Below, piece by piece: positions 16,509-25,049 of a stretch of 64,000 bases of DNA. The translations under genes and the position numbers were made by a program. The stretch is from an uncultured bacterium (GTDB taxonomy: Bacteria > Bacillota > Clostridia > Oscillospirales > Oscillospiraceae), in contig CANDCH010000003.1 in the NCBI GenBank assembly GCA_947383145.1, positions 62,001-126,000 on the forward strand. The letters are read 5' to 3'. Positions within the stretch are counted from its first letter, which is position 1; every line of letters begins with the position of its first letter. Below the pieces are notes generated by a model. The model did no database searches and had not been told where the DNA came from. It was given only the letters and a program-made list of their open reading frames with translations.

Positions 16509-17036
16509 TTGAAAAAAGCTGCTGTTTTTCTGTACTTTTTCCTGTTCGGCTCCATGCTGTTCTCTGTGACGGCGCTGGCCTATATCGACCCCTCCGCCAT
16601 GACCTACATGATCCAGATCGCCGCGGGCGCCGCCATCGCCGCGGGCGCGGGCGCCAGCTACTATTTCCGCCGGCTCAAGCGGCGCTTCTCACGCCGGTCC
16701 GGCGGAGCGGACCGGGCCGCGGGCCGCTCCGCCTTGGACGATGACGACGACACCGGCTACGGCGACTACGAGCTGGACGGCGCCCAGCCGGCCCCCGCGC
16801 CCGCTCCGGCGGCGGAGCCCGTCCGGGCCGCGCCGCCTCCCCTTGAGGAGTCCGCCGCCCCGGAGCGCTCTCCGGCACAGCCGGCGTCCGCCGCCCCGGA
16901 CCCCTTTGACGAGACCGGCGGCGCGGCCGGCCTGCTGGCCGAAAACCGGGAACTGCGCCGCCTCCTGGCCCAAGAGCGCCGGAATGTGGAGGAGCTGAAG
17001 CGGGCCCTCCACATCTGCACCGCTCCCCGCCGGTGA
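16509..17036 (+). CDS. Small membrane protein with YIDPS motif and coiled-coil tail
   Basis: 175 residues starting at a TTG preceded by AAAGGGGG. An N-terminal signal-like helix is followed by YIDPSAMTYMIQ and a second membrane helix (IAAGAAIAAGAGASYYF), then a basic patch, an Ala/Pro-rich disordered stretch, and a terminal coiled coil (LLAENRELRRLLAQERRNVE). A YIDPxxxxY motif in front of a membrane helix is common in small proteins beside surface-polymer sulfatase-fold enzymes. Probably an accessory or scaffold of the neighbour; function is inference. Its stop overlaps the next start (GTGA). Confidence 0.7.
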   Translation: MKKAAVFLYFFLFGSMLFSVTALAYIDPSAMTYMIQIAAGAAIAAGAGASYYFRRLKRRFSRRSGGADRAAGRSALDDDDDTGYGDYELDGAQPAPAPAPAAEPVRAAPPPLEESAAPERSPAQPASAAPDPFDETGGAAGLLAENRELRRLLAQERRNVEELKRALHICTAPRR

Positions 17037-17548
17037 GGACCCGGCGGCAAAAGCGGGAGCGCTGGTGGACGCTCCCCCTGCTGGCCCTGGGGCTGGCCGC
17101 CCTTCTCAACCGGTTCGTGCTCATCAACGCCCGGGTGCCCTCCGGGTCCATGGAGCCCGCCATTCCCAGCGGGGCCATGGTGCTGGGGGACCGCACCGCC
17201 TATCTCCGGGCGGACCCCCAGGTGGGGGACGTGGTGTTTTTCCGCCATGAGGAGGAGTTCGGGCGGGATATCCTCATCAAACGGGTGGCGGCGGTGGGCG
17301 GGCAGGTCTTTTCCGTCCGGGACGGGCAGGCCTATCTGGACGGCCTGCCCCTGGCCCAGGGCCGGTCCCCCGTCCTGGCCGGGGCCGACTTTCCCGACAC
17401 GGCGGTGCCGGAGGACTGCCTGGTGGTGCTGGGGGACAACCGGGAGGCCTCCAACGACTCCCGGTACTGGGCGGACCCCTTCGTTCCCCGGCAGGACGTT
17501 CTCGGCCGGGCCGTATTGGTCTATTTTCCCGGCTTCCATCTTCTTTGA
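17033..17548 (+). CDS. Type I signal peptidase
   Basis: 171 residues with one N-terminal membrane anchor (residues ~12-30). It has the S26 family dyad: nucleophile serine in VPSGSMEPA (S39) and general-base lysine in LIKRVAAVGG (K83), plus the downstream GDNREASNDSRYW box. It removes signal peptides from exported proteins at the outer membrane face. The GTG start overlaps the preceding stop. A dedicated signal peptidase inside a teichoic-acid locus is unusual; it could process a locus-specific exported protein or serve generally. Confidence 0.93.
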   Translation: MRTRRQKRERWWTLPLLALGLAALLNRFVLINARVPSGSMEPAIPSGAMVLGDRTAYLRADPQVGDVVFFRHEEEFGRDILIKRVAAVGGQVFSVRDGQAYLDGLPLAQGRSPVLAGADFPDTAVPEDCLVVLGDNREASNDSRYWADPFVPRQDVLGRAVLVYFPGFHLL

Positions 17549-17574
17549 CAGAAAGCGAGGCGCCGCATCACCCT

Positions 17575-19686
17575 ATGGATATCATAAGCACCGCCGCCGG
17601 AACCCCCCTGGGCTGGCTGATGTACGGCTGCTACCGGCTGCTGGGCAGCTACGGCGGGGCCGTCATCCTTTTCACCCTGCTCACCAAGGCAGTCATGTTT
17701 CCCATCTCCCTGCTGGTGCAGAAAAACTCCATCAAAATGGTGAAGATGAAGCCCCAGCTGGATATGCTCCGCTATCAATATGTGGACGACAGCGACGCCT
17801 TTTTGGACGCCCAGACCGCCCTGTACAAGCGGGAGGGCTACAGCCCCATGGCGGGAGTGGTCCCCCTGCTCCTCCAGATTCCCATCATCTTCGGCCTGCT
17901 GGATGTGGTGTATAAGCCGCTGAAGCACCTGCTTCACCTGAGCCCCCAGCTTCAGCTGGCCTTCACGGAGCGGACCGCGGAGCTGATGGGCGTCACCCTG
18001 AACGAGCTGGGCTCCACCGCCCAGCTGGCGGTGGTGGAGCGGGTGCGGGCCATCCCGGACAGCTTTGCCGCCATCCCCGGCGGCGCGGAGGCCGCCGCCC
18101 GGATTCAGGCGCTGAACATGAACTTCCTGGGGATCAACCTGGCCGCCGTCCCCGACGCGCGGGTGCTGGACGGCCTGTTCCTCATCCCCGTGCTGGCGGG
18201 GCTGTCCGCCCTGCTGATGTGCTGGGTGCAGAACAGGGTGAACGTCCTCCAGATTGAGCAGAACAAGCTGTCCCAGTGGGGGATGACCCTGTTCATGATC
18301 GCCTTTTCCACCTTTTTCGCCTTCATCGTCCCCGCCGGAGTGGGGCTGTACTGGACCTTCGGCAACCTGTTCTCCATCGGGGTCATGTTTCTGTGCAACG
18401 CCGTATACTCCCCCAAGGCGTACATCGACTACGGCTTGCTGGATGAGATGAAGCGCACCGCCGCCCAGGACAGGGCTAGGCGGCGGGAAAACGCCGTCCG
18501 GGCCAAAGCGGACTACAAGCGGTTCTTTTCGCCGGAAAACCGGGGAAACATGCGGATCATGTTCTACTCCGAGGGCAGCGGATTCTACAAATATTTCCGG
18601 GCCCTCATCGAGGCCCTGCTCCGGGACACCCAGCTCACCATCCACTATGTCACCAGCGACCCCGGCGACGCCATTTTTCAGAACGGCAGCCCCCGCATCC
18701 GGCCCTACTACGTGGACGAGACCCGGCTGATTTCGCTGATGATGAAGCTGGAGGCGGACATTGTGGTGATGACCACCCCCGACCTGGAAAAGTACCACAT
18801 CAAGCGCTCCCGGGTGCGGGAGGATGTGGAATATATCTTCATAGACCACGGGTGCAGCAGCGACAATCTGGCCTACCGCACCGGGGCGCTGGACGCCTAC
18901 GACACCCTGCTTGTGGTGAGCCGGGAGCAGGCCGTCGAGGCGCGGGCCATCGAGAAGCTGCGGCACGGGAAGAAAAAGCGCATCATCGAGTGCGGCTACG
19001 GCCTCATTGACGACATGACCGCCGCCTATCAGGCCATGGGCCCGGTGGAAAACGAGAAAAAAACCATCCTCATCGCCCCCTCCTGGCAGTACGACAACAT
19101 CATGGACTCCTGCCTGGACGACATGGTGGACGCCCTGTACGGCAAGGGCTTCCGCATCGTCGTCCGGCCCCACCCCCAGTACGTCCGGCGGTTCCCCGCC
19201 CGAATGAGGGATATTCTCCGCCGTTATGAGGACCGGATGGGGGAGGATTTTGTCATTGAGACGGACTTCTCCTCCAACGTGACGGTGTACACCGCCGACC
19301 TGGTGATCACCGACTGGAGCGGCATCGCCTTTGAGTTCTCCTTCACCACCGGCAGGCCCTCCCTGTTTGTCAACACCCAGATGAAGGTGGTCAACGAGGA
19401 CTGGCAGAAAATCCCCCTGGTCCCCTTCGACATCACCGCGCGCTCCAAGGTGGGCCGGCAGGTGGAAAAGAGCCAGGTGAAAGAACTGGCCCCCGTGGTG
19501 GAGGAGCTGCTGGCCTGCCGGGAGGACTACCGGGAGCGGATCGACGCCCTGAAGCGGCAGCATTTCTACAACCTGGGCCACAGCGGCGAGGCGGGGGCCC
19601 GGTATATTATCCACCGCCTCTGCCGCCGGTACGGGCCGGAGGGCCTGGAGCCCGTCCCCGCCGCCGGAGCGCGCCGCGGGCGGTGA
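17575..19686 (+). CDS. YidC/Oxa1 insertase fused to CDP-glycerol glycerophosphotransferase
   Basis: 703 residues. Residues ~1-290 are a YidC-type insertase: VILFTLLTKAVMFPISLLVQ, KREGYSPMAGVVPLLLQIPI and three further membrane helices; the groove residue that is usually arginine is lysine here. Residues ~325-690 are a TagB/TagF-type glycerophosphotransferase with MRIMFYSEGSGFYKYF, YIFIDHGCSSDNL, VVRPHPQYVRRF and ADLVITDWSGIAFEFSF, the His and Asp-Ser motifs that polymerise glycerol phosphate from CDP-glycerol. The frame is continuous across the junction. Start: ATG 17575; a TTG at 17545 overlapping the previous stop is the alternative. It sits among LTA-synthase-like, choline kinase and cytidylyltransferase genes. 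The union of membrane insertion and polymerisation in one chain is unusual. Confidence 0.88.
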   Translation: MDIISTAAGTPLGWLMYGCYRLLGSYGGAVILFTLLTKAVMFPISLLVQKNSIKMVKMKPQLDMLRYQYVDDSDAFLDAQTALYKREGYSPMAGVVPLLLQIPIIFGLLDVVYKPLKHLLHLSPQLQLAFTERTAELMGVTLNELGSTAQLAVVERVRAIPDSFAAIPGGAEAAARIQALNMNFLGINLAAVPDARVLDGLFLIPVLAGLSALLMCWVQNRVNVLQIEQNKLSQWGMTLFMIAFSTFFAFIVPAGVGLYWTFGNLFSIGVMFLCNAVYSPKAYIDYGLLDEMKRTAAQDRARRRENAVRAKADYKRFFSPENRGNMRIMFYSEGSGFYKYFRALIEALLRDTQLTIHYVTSDPGDAIFQNGSPRIRPYYVDETRLISLMMKLEADIVVMTTPDLEKYHIKRSRVREDVEYIFIDHGCSSDNLAYRTGALDAYDTLLVVSREQAVEARAIEKLRHGKKKRIIECGYGLIDDMTAAYQAMGPVENEKKTILIAPSWQYDNIMDSCLDDMVDALYGKGFRIVVRPHPQYVRRFPARMRDILRRYEDRMGEDFVIETDFSSNVTVYTADLVITDWSGIAFEFSFTTGRPSLFVNTQMKVVNEDWQKIPLVPFDITARSKVGRQVEKSQVKELAPVVEELLACREDYRERIDALKRQHFYNLGHSGEAGARYIIHRLCRRYGPEGLEPVPAAGARRGR

Positions 19687-19718
19687 GCCCGCCCAAACCG
19701 TCAGGAGCGAATCGTTTT

Positions 19719-20669
19719 ATGAACACTCAAAACCGTCCCCCGTCCCTCCTGCTGAAGCCGGAAGAGGTCCGGGCAGTCTGCCGGGCGCTCCATGCCGCGC
19801 CGGAGGAAATCACCCAGGTCTCCGCCCTGAAGCGGGGCATGACCAACCGCTCCTTCCTGCTCTCCTGCCGGGGGGAGCGGTACATCCTGCGCGTCCCCGG
19901 CGAGGGGACCGCGCGGCTCATCAGCCGCCGCCAGGAGGCCGAGGTGTACCGCGCCCTGCGGGGGCTGGACCTGTGCGAGGATGTGCTCTGCCTGGACCCG
20001 GAAACCGGCTATAAGCTCACCCGGTTCATTCCGGGCGCCCGGGCCTGCGACCCCCTGAACCCGGCGGACACCGCCGCCTGCATGGACAAGCTCCGGGACT
20101 TCCACAGGCTGGGCCTGCGGGTGGACCACGAATTCGACCTCTTCGGCCGGATGGACTTCTACGAGAGCCTGTGGGAGGGCCAGCCCTCCGCTTATCCGGA
20201 CTACCAGGAGACCAAGGCCGCCGTGCTGGCCCTGCGGCCCTTCCTCGAGGCCAGTGCCGGAACCCGGGTCCTCACCCACATCGACGCCGTGCCGGACAAC
20301 TTCCTGTTCGTCCCCGGCGGGCGCGGCGGTCAGGCGCTGCGCCTCATCGACTGGGAGTACGCCGCCATGCAGGACCCCCATGTGGATGTGGCCATGTTCT
20401 GCATCTACGCCATGTACGGCCGGGAGCAGGTGGACCGGCTCATCGGCCAGTACTTCGCCGGGGACTGCCCCATTCGGACGAGGATCAAAATTTACTGCTA
20501 TATCGCCGTGTGCGGCTTGCTGTGGAGCAATTGGTGCGAGTACAAGGCCCGCCTGGGGGCGGCGTTCGGCGGCTACGCCCTGAGGCAGTACCGCTACGCC
20601 CGGGAGTACTGCGCCGTGGTCCGCCGGGAGCTGGAGCGGCTGGGGGAGGGACTTCCATGCACACCGTGA
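19719..20669 (+). CDS. licA: Choline/ethanolamine kinase-like phosphotransferase (LicA type)
   Basis: 316 residues from the ATG at 19719 (AGGAG upstream); a GTG at 19683 overlapping the previous stop is possible. The kinase-fold catalytic loop VLTHIDAVPDNFLF and the metal-binding LRLIDWEYAAMQDPHVD match LicA/choline kinases. It would phosphorylate choline using ATP. Genes for a LicC-type cytidylyltransferase and a BCCT transporter follow directly, so the three reactions of choline uptake, phosphorylation and CDP activation are all encoded here. Ethanolamine as substrate cannot be excluded. Confidence 0.82.
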   Translation: MNTQNRPPSLLLKPEEVRAVCRALHAAPEEITQVSALKRGMTNRSFLLSCRGERYILRVPGEGTARLISRRQEAEVYRALRGLDLCEDVLCLDPETGYKLTRFIPGARACDPLNPADTAACMDKLRDFHRLGLRVDHEFDLFGRMDFYESLWEGQPSAYPDYQETKAAVLALRPFLEASAGTRVLTHIDAVPDNFLFVPGGRGGQALRLIDWEYAAMQDPHVDVAMFCIYAMYGREQVDRLIGQYFAGDCPIRTRIKIYCYIAVCGLLWSNWCEYKARLGAAFGGYALRQYRYAREYCAVVRRELERLGEGLPCTP

Positions 20670-21385
20670 AGCGTGCGGTCATCCTGGCCGCGGGGGAGGG
20701 CAGGCGGATGCGGCCCGTCACCCTGACCACCCCCAAGCCCCTGGTCCGGGTGAACGGCGTGCGGATGATCGACACCGCCATCCGGGCCCTGCGGGCCAAC
20801 GGCATCCGTGAGCTCTACGTGGTCACAGGCTGGCTGGGGGAGCAGTTCCGCCCCCTGGAGGCGGAATACCCCGGCCTCACCCTCATCGAAAACCCCTGGT
20901 ACGGCAGCTGCAACAACATCTCCTCCCTCTACGCCGCCCGGGACCACCTGGAGGACGCCATGATTCTGGACGGCGACCAGCTCATCCGAAACCCCGCGGC
21001 GCTGGCCCCGGACTTCCAGCGCTCCGGCTACAACGCGGTGTGGACGGACCGGACCACCGGCGAGTGGCTGTTGACGGTGGAGGACGGAGTGGTGGCCTCG
21101 TGCAGCAGGACGGGGGGTTCCCACGGCTGGCAGCTGTACAGCGTGTCCCGGTGGACCGCCCGGGACGGGCGGCGGCTCCGGCGGCACCTGGAGCTGGAAT
21201 TTGAGCGAAACCTGAACCGGGACATCTACTGGGACGACGTGGCCCTGTTCTGCCATCGGTTGGACTACCGGCTGGGAATCCATCCAATGGCGCCGGGGGA
21301 TGTGGCGGAGGTGGACACCCTGGCCGAGCTGGCCGAACTGGACCCCGGCTACCGGCACTACCTGAGCGGAGGAGGCTTGACGTGA
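20657..21385 (+). CDS. licC: Phosphocholine cytidylyltransferase-like NTP transferase (LicC type)
   Basis: 242 residues from ATG 20657 (GGGAGGG upstream), overlapping the kinase gene by 13 bases. The nucleotide-binding loop VILAAGEGRRMRPVTLTTPK and MILDGDQLIRNP (metal-binding Asp) are those of sugar-phosphate/choline-phosphate nucleotidyltransferases; IENPWYGSCNNISSLYAA matches the LicC subgroup. It would make CDP-choline from CTP and phosphocholine. Context with a LicA-like kinase and BCCT carrier supports that over sugar activation. Confidence 0.84.
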   Translation: MHTVKRAVILAAGEGRRMRPVTLTTPKPLVRVNGVRMIDTAIRALRANGIRELYVVTGWLGEQFRPLEAEYPGLTLIENPWYGSCNNISSLYAARDHLEDAMILDGDQLIRNPAALAPDFQRSGYNAVWTDRTTGEWLLTVEDGVVASCSRTGGSHGWQLYSVSRWTARDGRRLRRHLELEFERNLNRDIYWDDVALFCHRLDYRLGIHPMAPGDVAEVDTLAELAELDPGYRHYLSGGGLT

Positions 21386-22899
21386 AGCGCAGAGAAATCG
21401 ACTGGACCATCACCCTGGTCCCCCTGGGGTGCGTCCTGGCGCTGAGCGCGCTGTTTTTCGCCTTCCCGGAACGCTCCAATGAGATGCTGGGGCAGATCCG
21501 TTTCCTGCTCGGGGACACGTTCGGCGTCTATTACCTCGCCATCGGGCTGGGGATATTTCTGCTTTCCCTGTACGCGGCGGGCTCCAAATACGGGGACATC
21601 GTGCTGGGCGAGCCGGGGGAACGGCCCAAGTACTCTTTTTTCACCTGGGGCTCCATGATGTTCACCGCGGGGCTGGCGGCGGACATCCTGTTCTACTCCT
21701 TCTCCGAGTGGATTTTGTACGCCGCTGACCCCCACATCGCCCAGCTGGGCAGCCTTCAGGACTGGGCCGGGGTGTTTCCCCTCTTCCACTGGAGCCTCAT
21801 CCCCTGGGGGTTCTACCTCATGCTGGCGGCGGCCTTCGGGTTCATGCTCCACGTGAGAAAGCGGAACCGCCAGCGGTACTCCGAGGCCTGCCGCCCTCTC
21901 TTGGGCAGGCATACCGACGGCCTGCCGGGGCGGCTCATCGACCTGCTGGCGGTGTTTGCGCTGCTGGCGGGCACGGCCACCACCTTCGGCCTGGCCACCC
22001 CCCTGATGGCGGGCATTTTGGACGAGCTGTTCCATCTCCCCCTCAGCCGGGAGGCGGCGGCCGTCCTTATCCTGCTGGCCACCTGCGCGGTGTATACCTA
22101 CTCCCTGCTCCACGGCTTCAAGGGCATCAGCCTGCTGGCCAAGTCCTGCGTCTATCTCTTCTTCGGCCTGCTGGCCTATGTGCTCCTCCTGGGCGGGCAA
22201 GCCCGGTATATCATCGAGACCGGCTTCTCCTCCCTGGGGCGGATGATCCAGCACTTTTTCGAGCTGGCCACCTTCACCGACCCCCAGCGGACCACCTCCT
22301 TTCCCCAGAACTGGACCATCTTTTACTGGTCCTACTGGATGGTGTGGTGCGTGGCCGCTCCCTTCTTCATCGGCGGCATCTCCCGGGGACGGACGGTGCG
22401 GCAGACCATTCTGGGGGGCTATGCCTTCGGGGTGGGCTCCACCATCGTCAGCTTCATCGTGCTGGGCAACTATTCCATGGGCCGGCAGCTGTCCGGCGCG
22501 GCGGACTTCCTCGCCCAGTACCGGGAGTCCGGCGACCTGTACGCCCTCATCATCTCCATGATCCGAACCCTGCCCGGCTCCGGCTTCGTGCTGGCGCTGG
22601 TGCTGGCGGCCATGGCGGCCTTTTACGCCACCTCCTTTGACTCCATCGCCCTCATCGCCGCCTGCTACAGCTGCCGCCGCCTGGAGCCGGAGGACAGCCC
22701 CCACCGGGGCCTCCAGCTGATGTGGTGCCTGCTGCTCATCGCCCTGCCCGTCGCCCTGGTGTTCTCCGAGAGCTCCATGGCCAGCCTCCAGTCGGTGAGC
22801 ATCATCGCCGCCTTCCCCATCGGGGCGGTGATCCTGCTCATCACCGCCAGCTTCTTTAAGGACGCGGGCCGCTGCCTCCGGGAGCGGGGCCTGCGCTGA
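21382..22899 (+). CDS. BCCT-family choline/betaine/carnitine transporter
   Basis: 505 residues, about twelve membrane helices. BCCT landmarks: SMMFTAGLAADILFYSFSEW and the signature FYWSYWMVWCVAAPFFIGGI followed by SRGRTVRQ. It imports quaternary amines. The GTG start overlaps the previous stop (GTGA) with GGAGGAGG upstream. In classical lic loci the carrier is LicB; here a BCCT protein holds that place, which supports choline as the substrate. No gene follows before a bidirectional terminator. Confidence 0.92.
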   Translation: MKRREIDWTITLVPLGCVLALSALFFAFPERSNEMLGQIRFLLGDTFGVYYLAIGLGIFLLSLYAAGSKYGDIVLGEPGERPKYSFFTWGSMMFTAGLAADILFYSFSEWILYAADPHIAQLGSLQDWAGVFPLFHWSLIPWGFYLMLAAAFGFMLHVRKRNRQRYSEACRPLLGRHTDGLPGRLIDLLAVFALLAGTATTFGLATPLMAGILDELFHLPLSREAAAVLILLATCAVYTYSLLHGFKGISLLAKSCVYLFFGLLAYVLLLGGQARYIIETGFSSLGRMIQHFFELATFTDPQRTTSFPQNWTIFYWSYWMVWCVAAPFFIGGISRGRTVRQTILGGYAFGVGSTIVSFIVLGNYSMGRQLSGAADFLAQYRESGDLYALIISMIRTLPGSGFVLALVLAAMAAFYATSFDSIALIAACYSCRRLEPEDSPHRGLQLMWCLLLIALPVALVFSESSMASLQSVSIIAAFPIGAVILLITASFFKDAGRCLRERGLR

Positions 22900-22935
22900 A
22901 AAGGGACTGCCCGCCGCGCGGCGGGCAGTCCCTTT
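22899..22935. terminator. Bidirectional terminator between BCCT gene and gltX
   Basis: AAAAGGGACTGCCCGCC and GGCGGGCAGTCCCTTTT form a perfect 17-base stem with a 3-4 base loop and A/T runs on both sides. It serves both convergent genes. Confidence 0.92.
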
Positions 22936-22937
22936 TG

Positions 22938-24443
22938 TCATTGCAGCTTTGCCATGCCCCGCTCCATCCGGCGCAGGGTCTCCTCCTTCCCCAGAATGCC
23001 GCAGATTTCCACCGCGCCGCCGGGGGTGACGGCCTTGCCCGCCGCGGCGATGCGCAGGGGCCACATCAGGGTGGCGTTCTTCACGCCCAGCCGCTCCGCC
23101 AGCTCCACCAGCGCGCCGTGGATGCCCTCCTGGCTCCAATCGGCCAGTCCGGCCAGCACGGGATAGGCCTGCTTCAGCATCTCCAGAGAGACCTCCGGGT
23201 TGGTTTTGGATTTCTTGTTGGTGAACAGGTCCGCGCCGTACTCCGGCGGGGCGTCGAAGAAATCCACCTTTTCCGGGATGTCGGACAGCTTCTCGCACCG
23301 GGCCTGGAGCAGGGCGGCGATGGCGGCGGCGTCATAACGCTCGTTTTTCACCGCCCGCCTGATCCAGGGCTCCGCCTCCCTGGCAAACTCCTCCGGGGGA
23401 AGCTCTCTCAGGTATGTGGCGTTGAAGTAGTTCAGCTTGTCCATGTCGAAGGCGGAGGGGGACTTGGAGATGCCCCCGATCTCAAAGGCCTTGATCAGCT
23501 GCTCCATGGTGAAGAACTCCTGCTCGGCGATATCCCCGTGGGGGGCCCAGCCCAGCAGGGCCACATAGTTCACCACCGCCTGGGACAGGTAGCCCTGGGA
23601 GACCAGGTCCTGATAGGAGGGGTCGCCGTGGCGCTTGGACATCTTGCGTACCGTCCCGGTGGCCGGGTCGTTGAACATGACGGAGGCACAGTGGACATAG
23701 GTGGGGATTTCCCAGCCGAAGGCCTGGTACAGCAGGTTATACTTGGGCGCGGAGGGCAGGTACTCCGCGCCGCGCACCACGTGGGTGATGCCCATCAGGT
23801 GGTCGTCCACCACGTTGGCGAAATTGTAGGTGGGCAGGCCGTCGGACTTGAGAAGAATCTGGTCGTCCAGCTCGGCGTTGTCCACGGTGATATCCCCATA
23901 CACCGCGTCGTGGAAGGTGGTGCACCCCTCCGGGATGCGCTGGCGGATCACGTAGGGCTCTCCGGCGTCCAGCTTCGCCTGAATCTCCTCGGGGGTGAGG
24001 GAGAGGCAGCGCCGGTCATATTTGGCGTTGGGATCGTCTCTGTGGAGCTCTGCCAGCCGCTCCTCCGTACAGAAGCAGCGGTAGGCCAGACCCTTTTCCA
24101 CCAGAAGCTCGGCGTAATTTTTGTAGAGGGCACGGCGCTCGGTCTGGATGTAGGGGCCCACCGGGCCGCCCACGTCGGGTCCCTCGTCCCAGTCGAGCCC
24201 GCACCGCCGCATGGTGGCGTAGATCACATCCACCGCGTCCGCCACCAGCCGCCCCTGGTCGGTATCCTCGATGCGCAGGATGAACCTGCCCCCCTCATGG
24301 CGGGCCAGGAGGTAGGTATACAGGGCGGTGCGCAGGTTGCCAACGTGCATATACCCGGTGGGGGAGGGGGCGAACCGGGTCCGAACCTCTCCGCGGGGGA
24401 TGCGGGCCTCCATCCCGTCAAACCAGCTCTTGTCCATGTCCAT
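22938..24443 (-). CDS. gltX: Glutamate--tRNA ligase
   Basis: 501 residues. Class I synthetase: HIGH-type sequence FAPSPTGYMHVGNLRTALYT, RFILRIEDTDQGR, and the KMSKS loop as VRKMSKRHGDPSYQDL. Charges tRNA-Glu (and tRNA-Gln where an amidotransferase is used). The start at MDMDKSW is chosen because GGAGG lies eight bases upstream; a slightly earlier ATG overlaps that ribosome site. It has its own strong promoter (24477-24505) placed after an independent terminator. Confidence 0.97.
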   Translation of the reverse strand: MDMDKSWFDGMEARIPRGEVRTRFAPSPTGYMHVGNLRTALYTYLLARHEGGRFILRIEDTDQGRLVADAVDVIYATMRRCGLDWDEGPDVGGPVGPYIQTERRALYKNYAELLVEKGLAYRCFCTEERLAELHRDDPNAKYDRRCLSLTPEEIQAKLDAGEPYVIRQRIPEGCTTFHDAVYGDITVDNAELDDQILLKSDGLPTYNFANVVDDHLMGITHVVRGAEYLPSAPKYNLLYQAFGWEIPTYVHCASVMFNDPATGTVRKMSKRHGDPSYQDLVSQGYLSQAVVNYVALLGWAPHGDIAEQEFFTMEQLIKAFEIGGISKSPSAFDMDKLNYFNATYLRELPPEEFAREAEPWIRRAVKNERYDAAAIAALLQARCEKLSDIPEKVDFFDAPPEYGADLFTNKKSKTNPEVSLEMLKQAYPVLAGLADWSQEGIHGALVELAERLGVKNATLMWPLRIAAAGKAVTPGGAVEICGILGKEETLRRMERGMAKLQ

Positions 24444-24476
24444 GGCGAAAACCTCCATACAAAATCGTGTGGCACC

Positions 24477-24505
24477 ATTATAAGAGGTGGCGGAAGATTT
24501 TTCAA
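24477..24505 (-). promoter_or_regulatory. gltX promoter
   Basis: Reverse strand TTGAAA (24500-24505), 17 bases, TATAAT (24477-24482). Near consensus and downstream of the terminator at 24552-24574. Confidence 0.8.
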
Positions 24506-24551
24506 GAGGGAAATCAGGGCCCCACAGGCACAGGCGCGCCCTGCCGCAATT

Positions 24552-24696
24552 AAAAAGCCGCCCTTGCGGGCGGCAAAACGGAGCCGGATTGGGGCTTCGA
24601 AGCGATTGGTCCGGGGGGCTCCGACGGCGTGCCGGAGCAGCCCCGGTCAAAGAGAAAGAGGAGATTGCGGCGGATTGTCTGGCTTTCCTTCCTGAC
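24552..24696 (-). ncRNA. Candidate structured small RNA with own terminator
   Basis: On the reverse strand an extended -10 (TGGTACACT, 24703-24711) would start RNA near 24696. The ~145-base transcript can form a strong GC hairpin (GGGGCTGCTCC...GGAGCCCC region, 24600-24645), a GCTTCGAAGC stem flanked by CCGGA/TCCGG, and a final terminator GCCGCCCGCAAGGGCGGC followed by TTTTTAATT. It lies upstream of gltX, but gltX has a separate promoter, so this looks like an independent RNA rather than only a leader. No T-box element was seen and no known RNA family (6S, SRP, tmRNA) could be assigned. Confidence 0.5.
24557..24574 (-). terminator. Rho-independent terminator of candidate small RNA
   Basis: GCCGCCC GCAA GGGCGGC followed by TTTTTA on the reverse strand: a textbook stem with a tetraloop and U run. 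Confidence 0.85.
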
Positions 24697-24957
24697 GTAG
24701 TCAGTGTACCACAGGTCTCACAAAGAAACCAGGGATAATTTGCGAAAATTTTGTTAAAAAACTATGAATTGGTAGCTGCCGCAGTTGTTACCGCGCCGCC
24801 GCAGCAAGGCGGTGGGCGCTCAACTTGAATCCATATATAATGACGGATGCGAAAAAGTGTGAGGTTCAGGCGAAAATATGGCGGCGCGTTGCGAGTTGCC
24901 ACAGAAGAGGTTATGGGTAATTTGAGCGTCTTAATCGGAATTTAAACATTTTCCCAC

Positions 24958-24986
24958 TTGCGGCTTAATGGCCCGCCTGATAGGAT
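24958..24986 (+). promoter_or_regulatory. Possible promoter of the two-component operon
   Basis: TTGCGG (24958-24963), 17 bases, TAGGAT (24981-24986; TAATAT overlaps it), 60 bases before the response-regulator start. The AT-rich stretch 24740-24957 shows no gene. Confidence 0.45.
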
Positions 24987-25049
24987 AATATCATCAAAGG
25001 CTTTGAGCCGTCCCCGGGGGGCCGGCAGGGGAGAAGGGAGCGGTTTGAC

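Noticed and set aside
24444-24720. T-box riboswitch before gltX
   Set aside because: No AGGGTGGnACCGCG core; gltX has its own promoter after the terminator, so the upstream hairpins are better read as an independent RNA.
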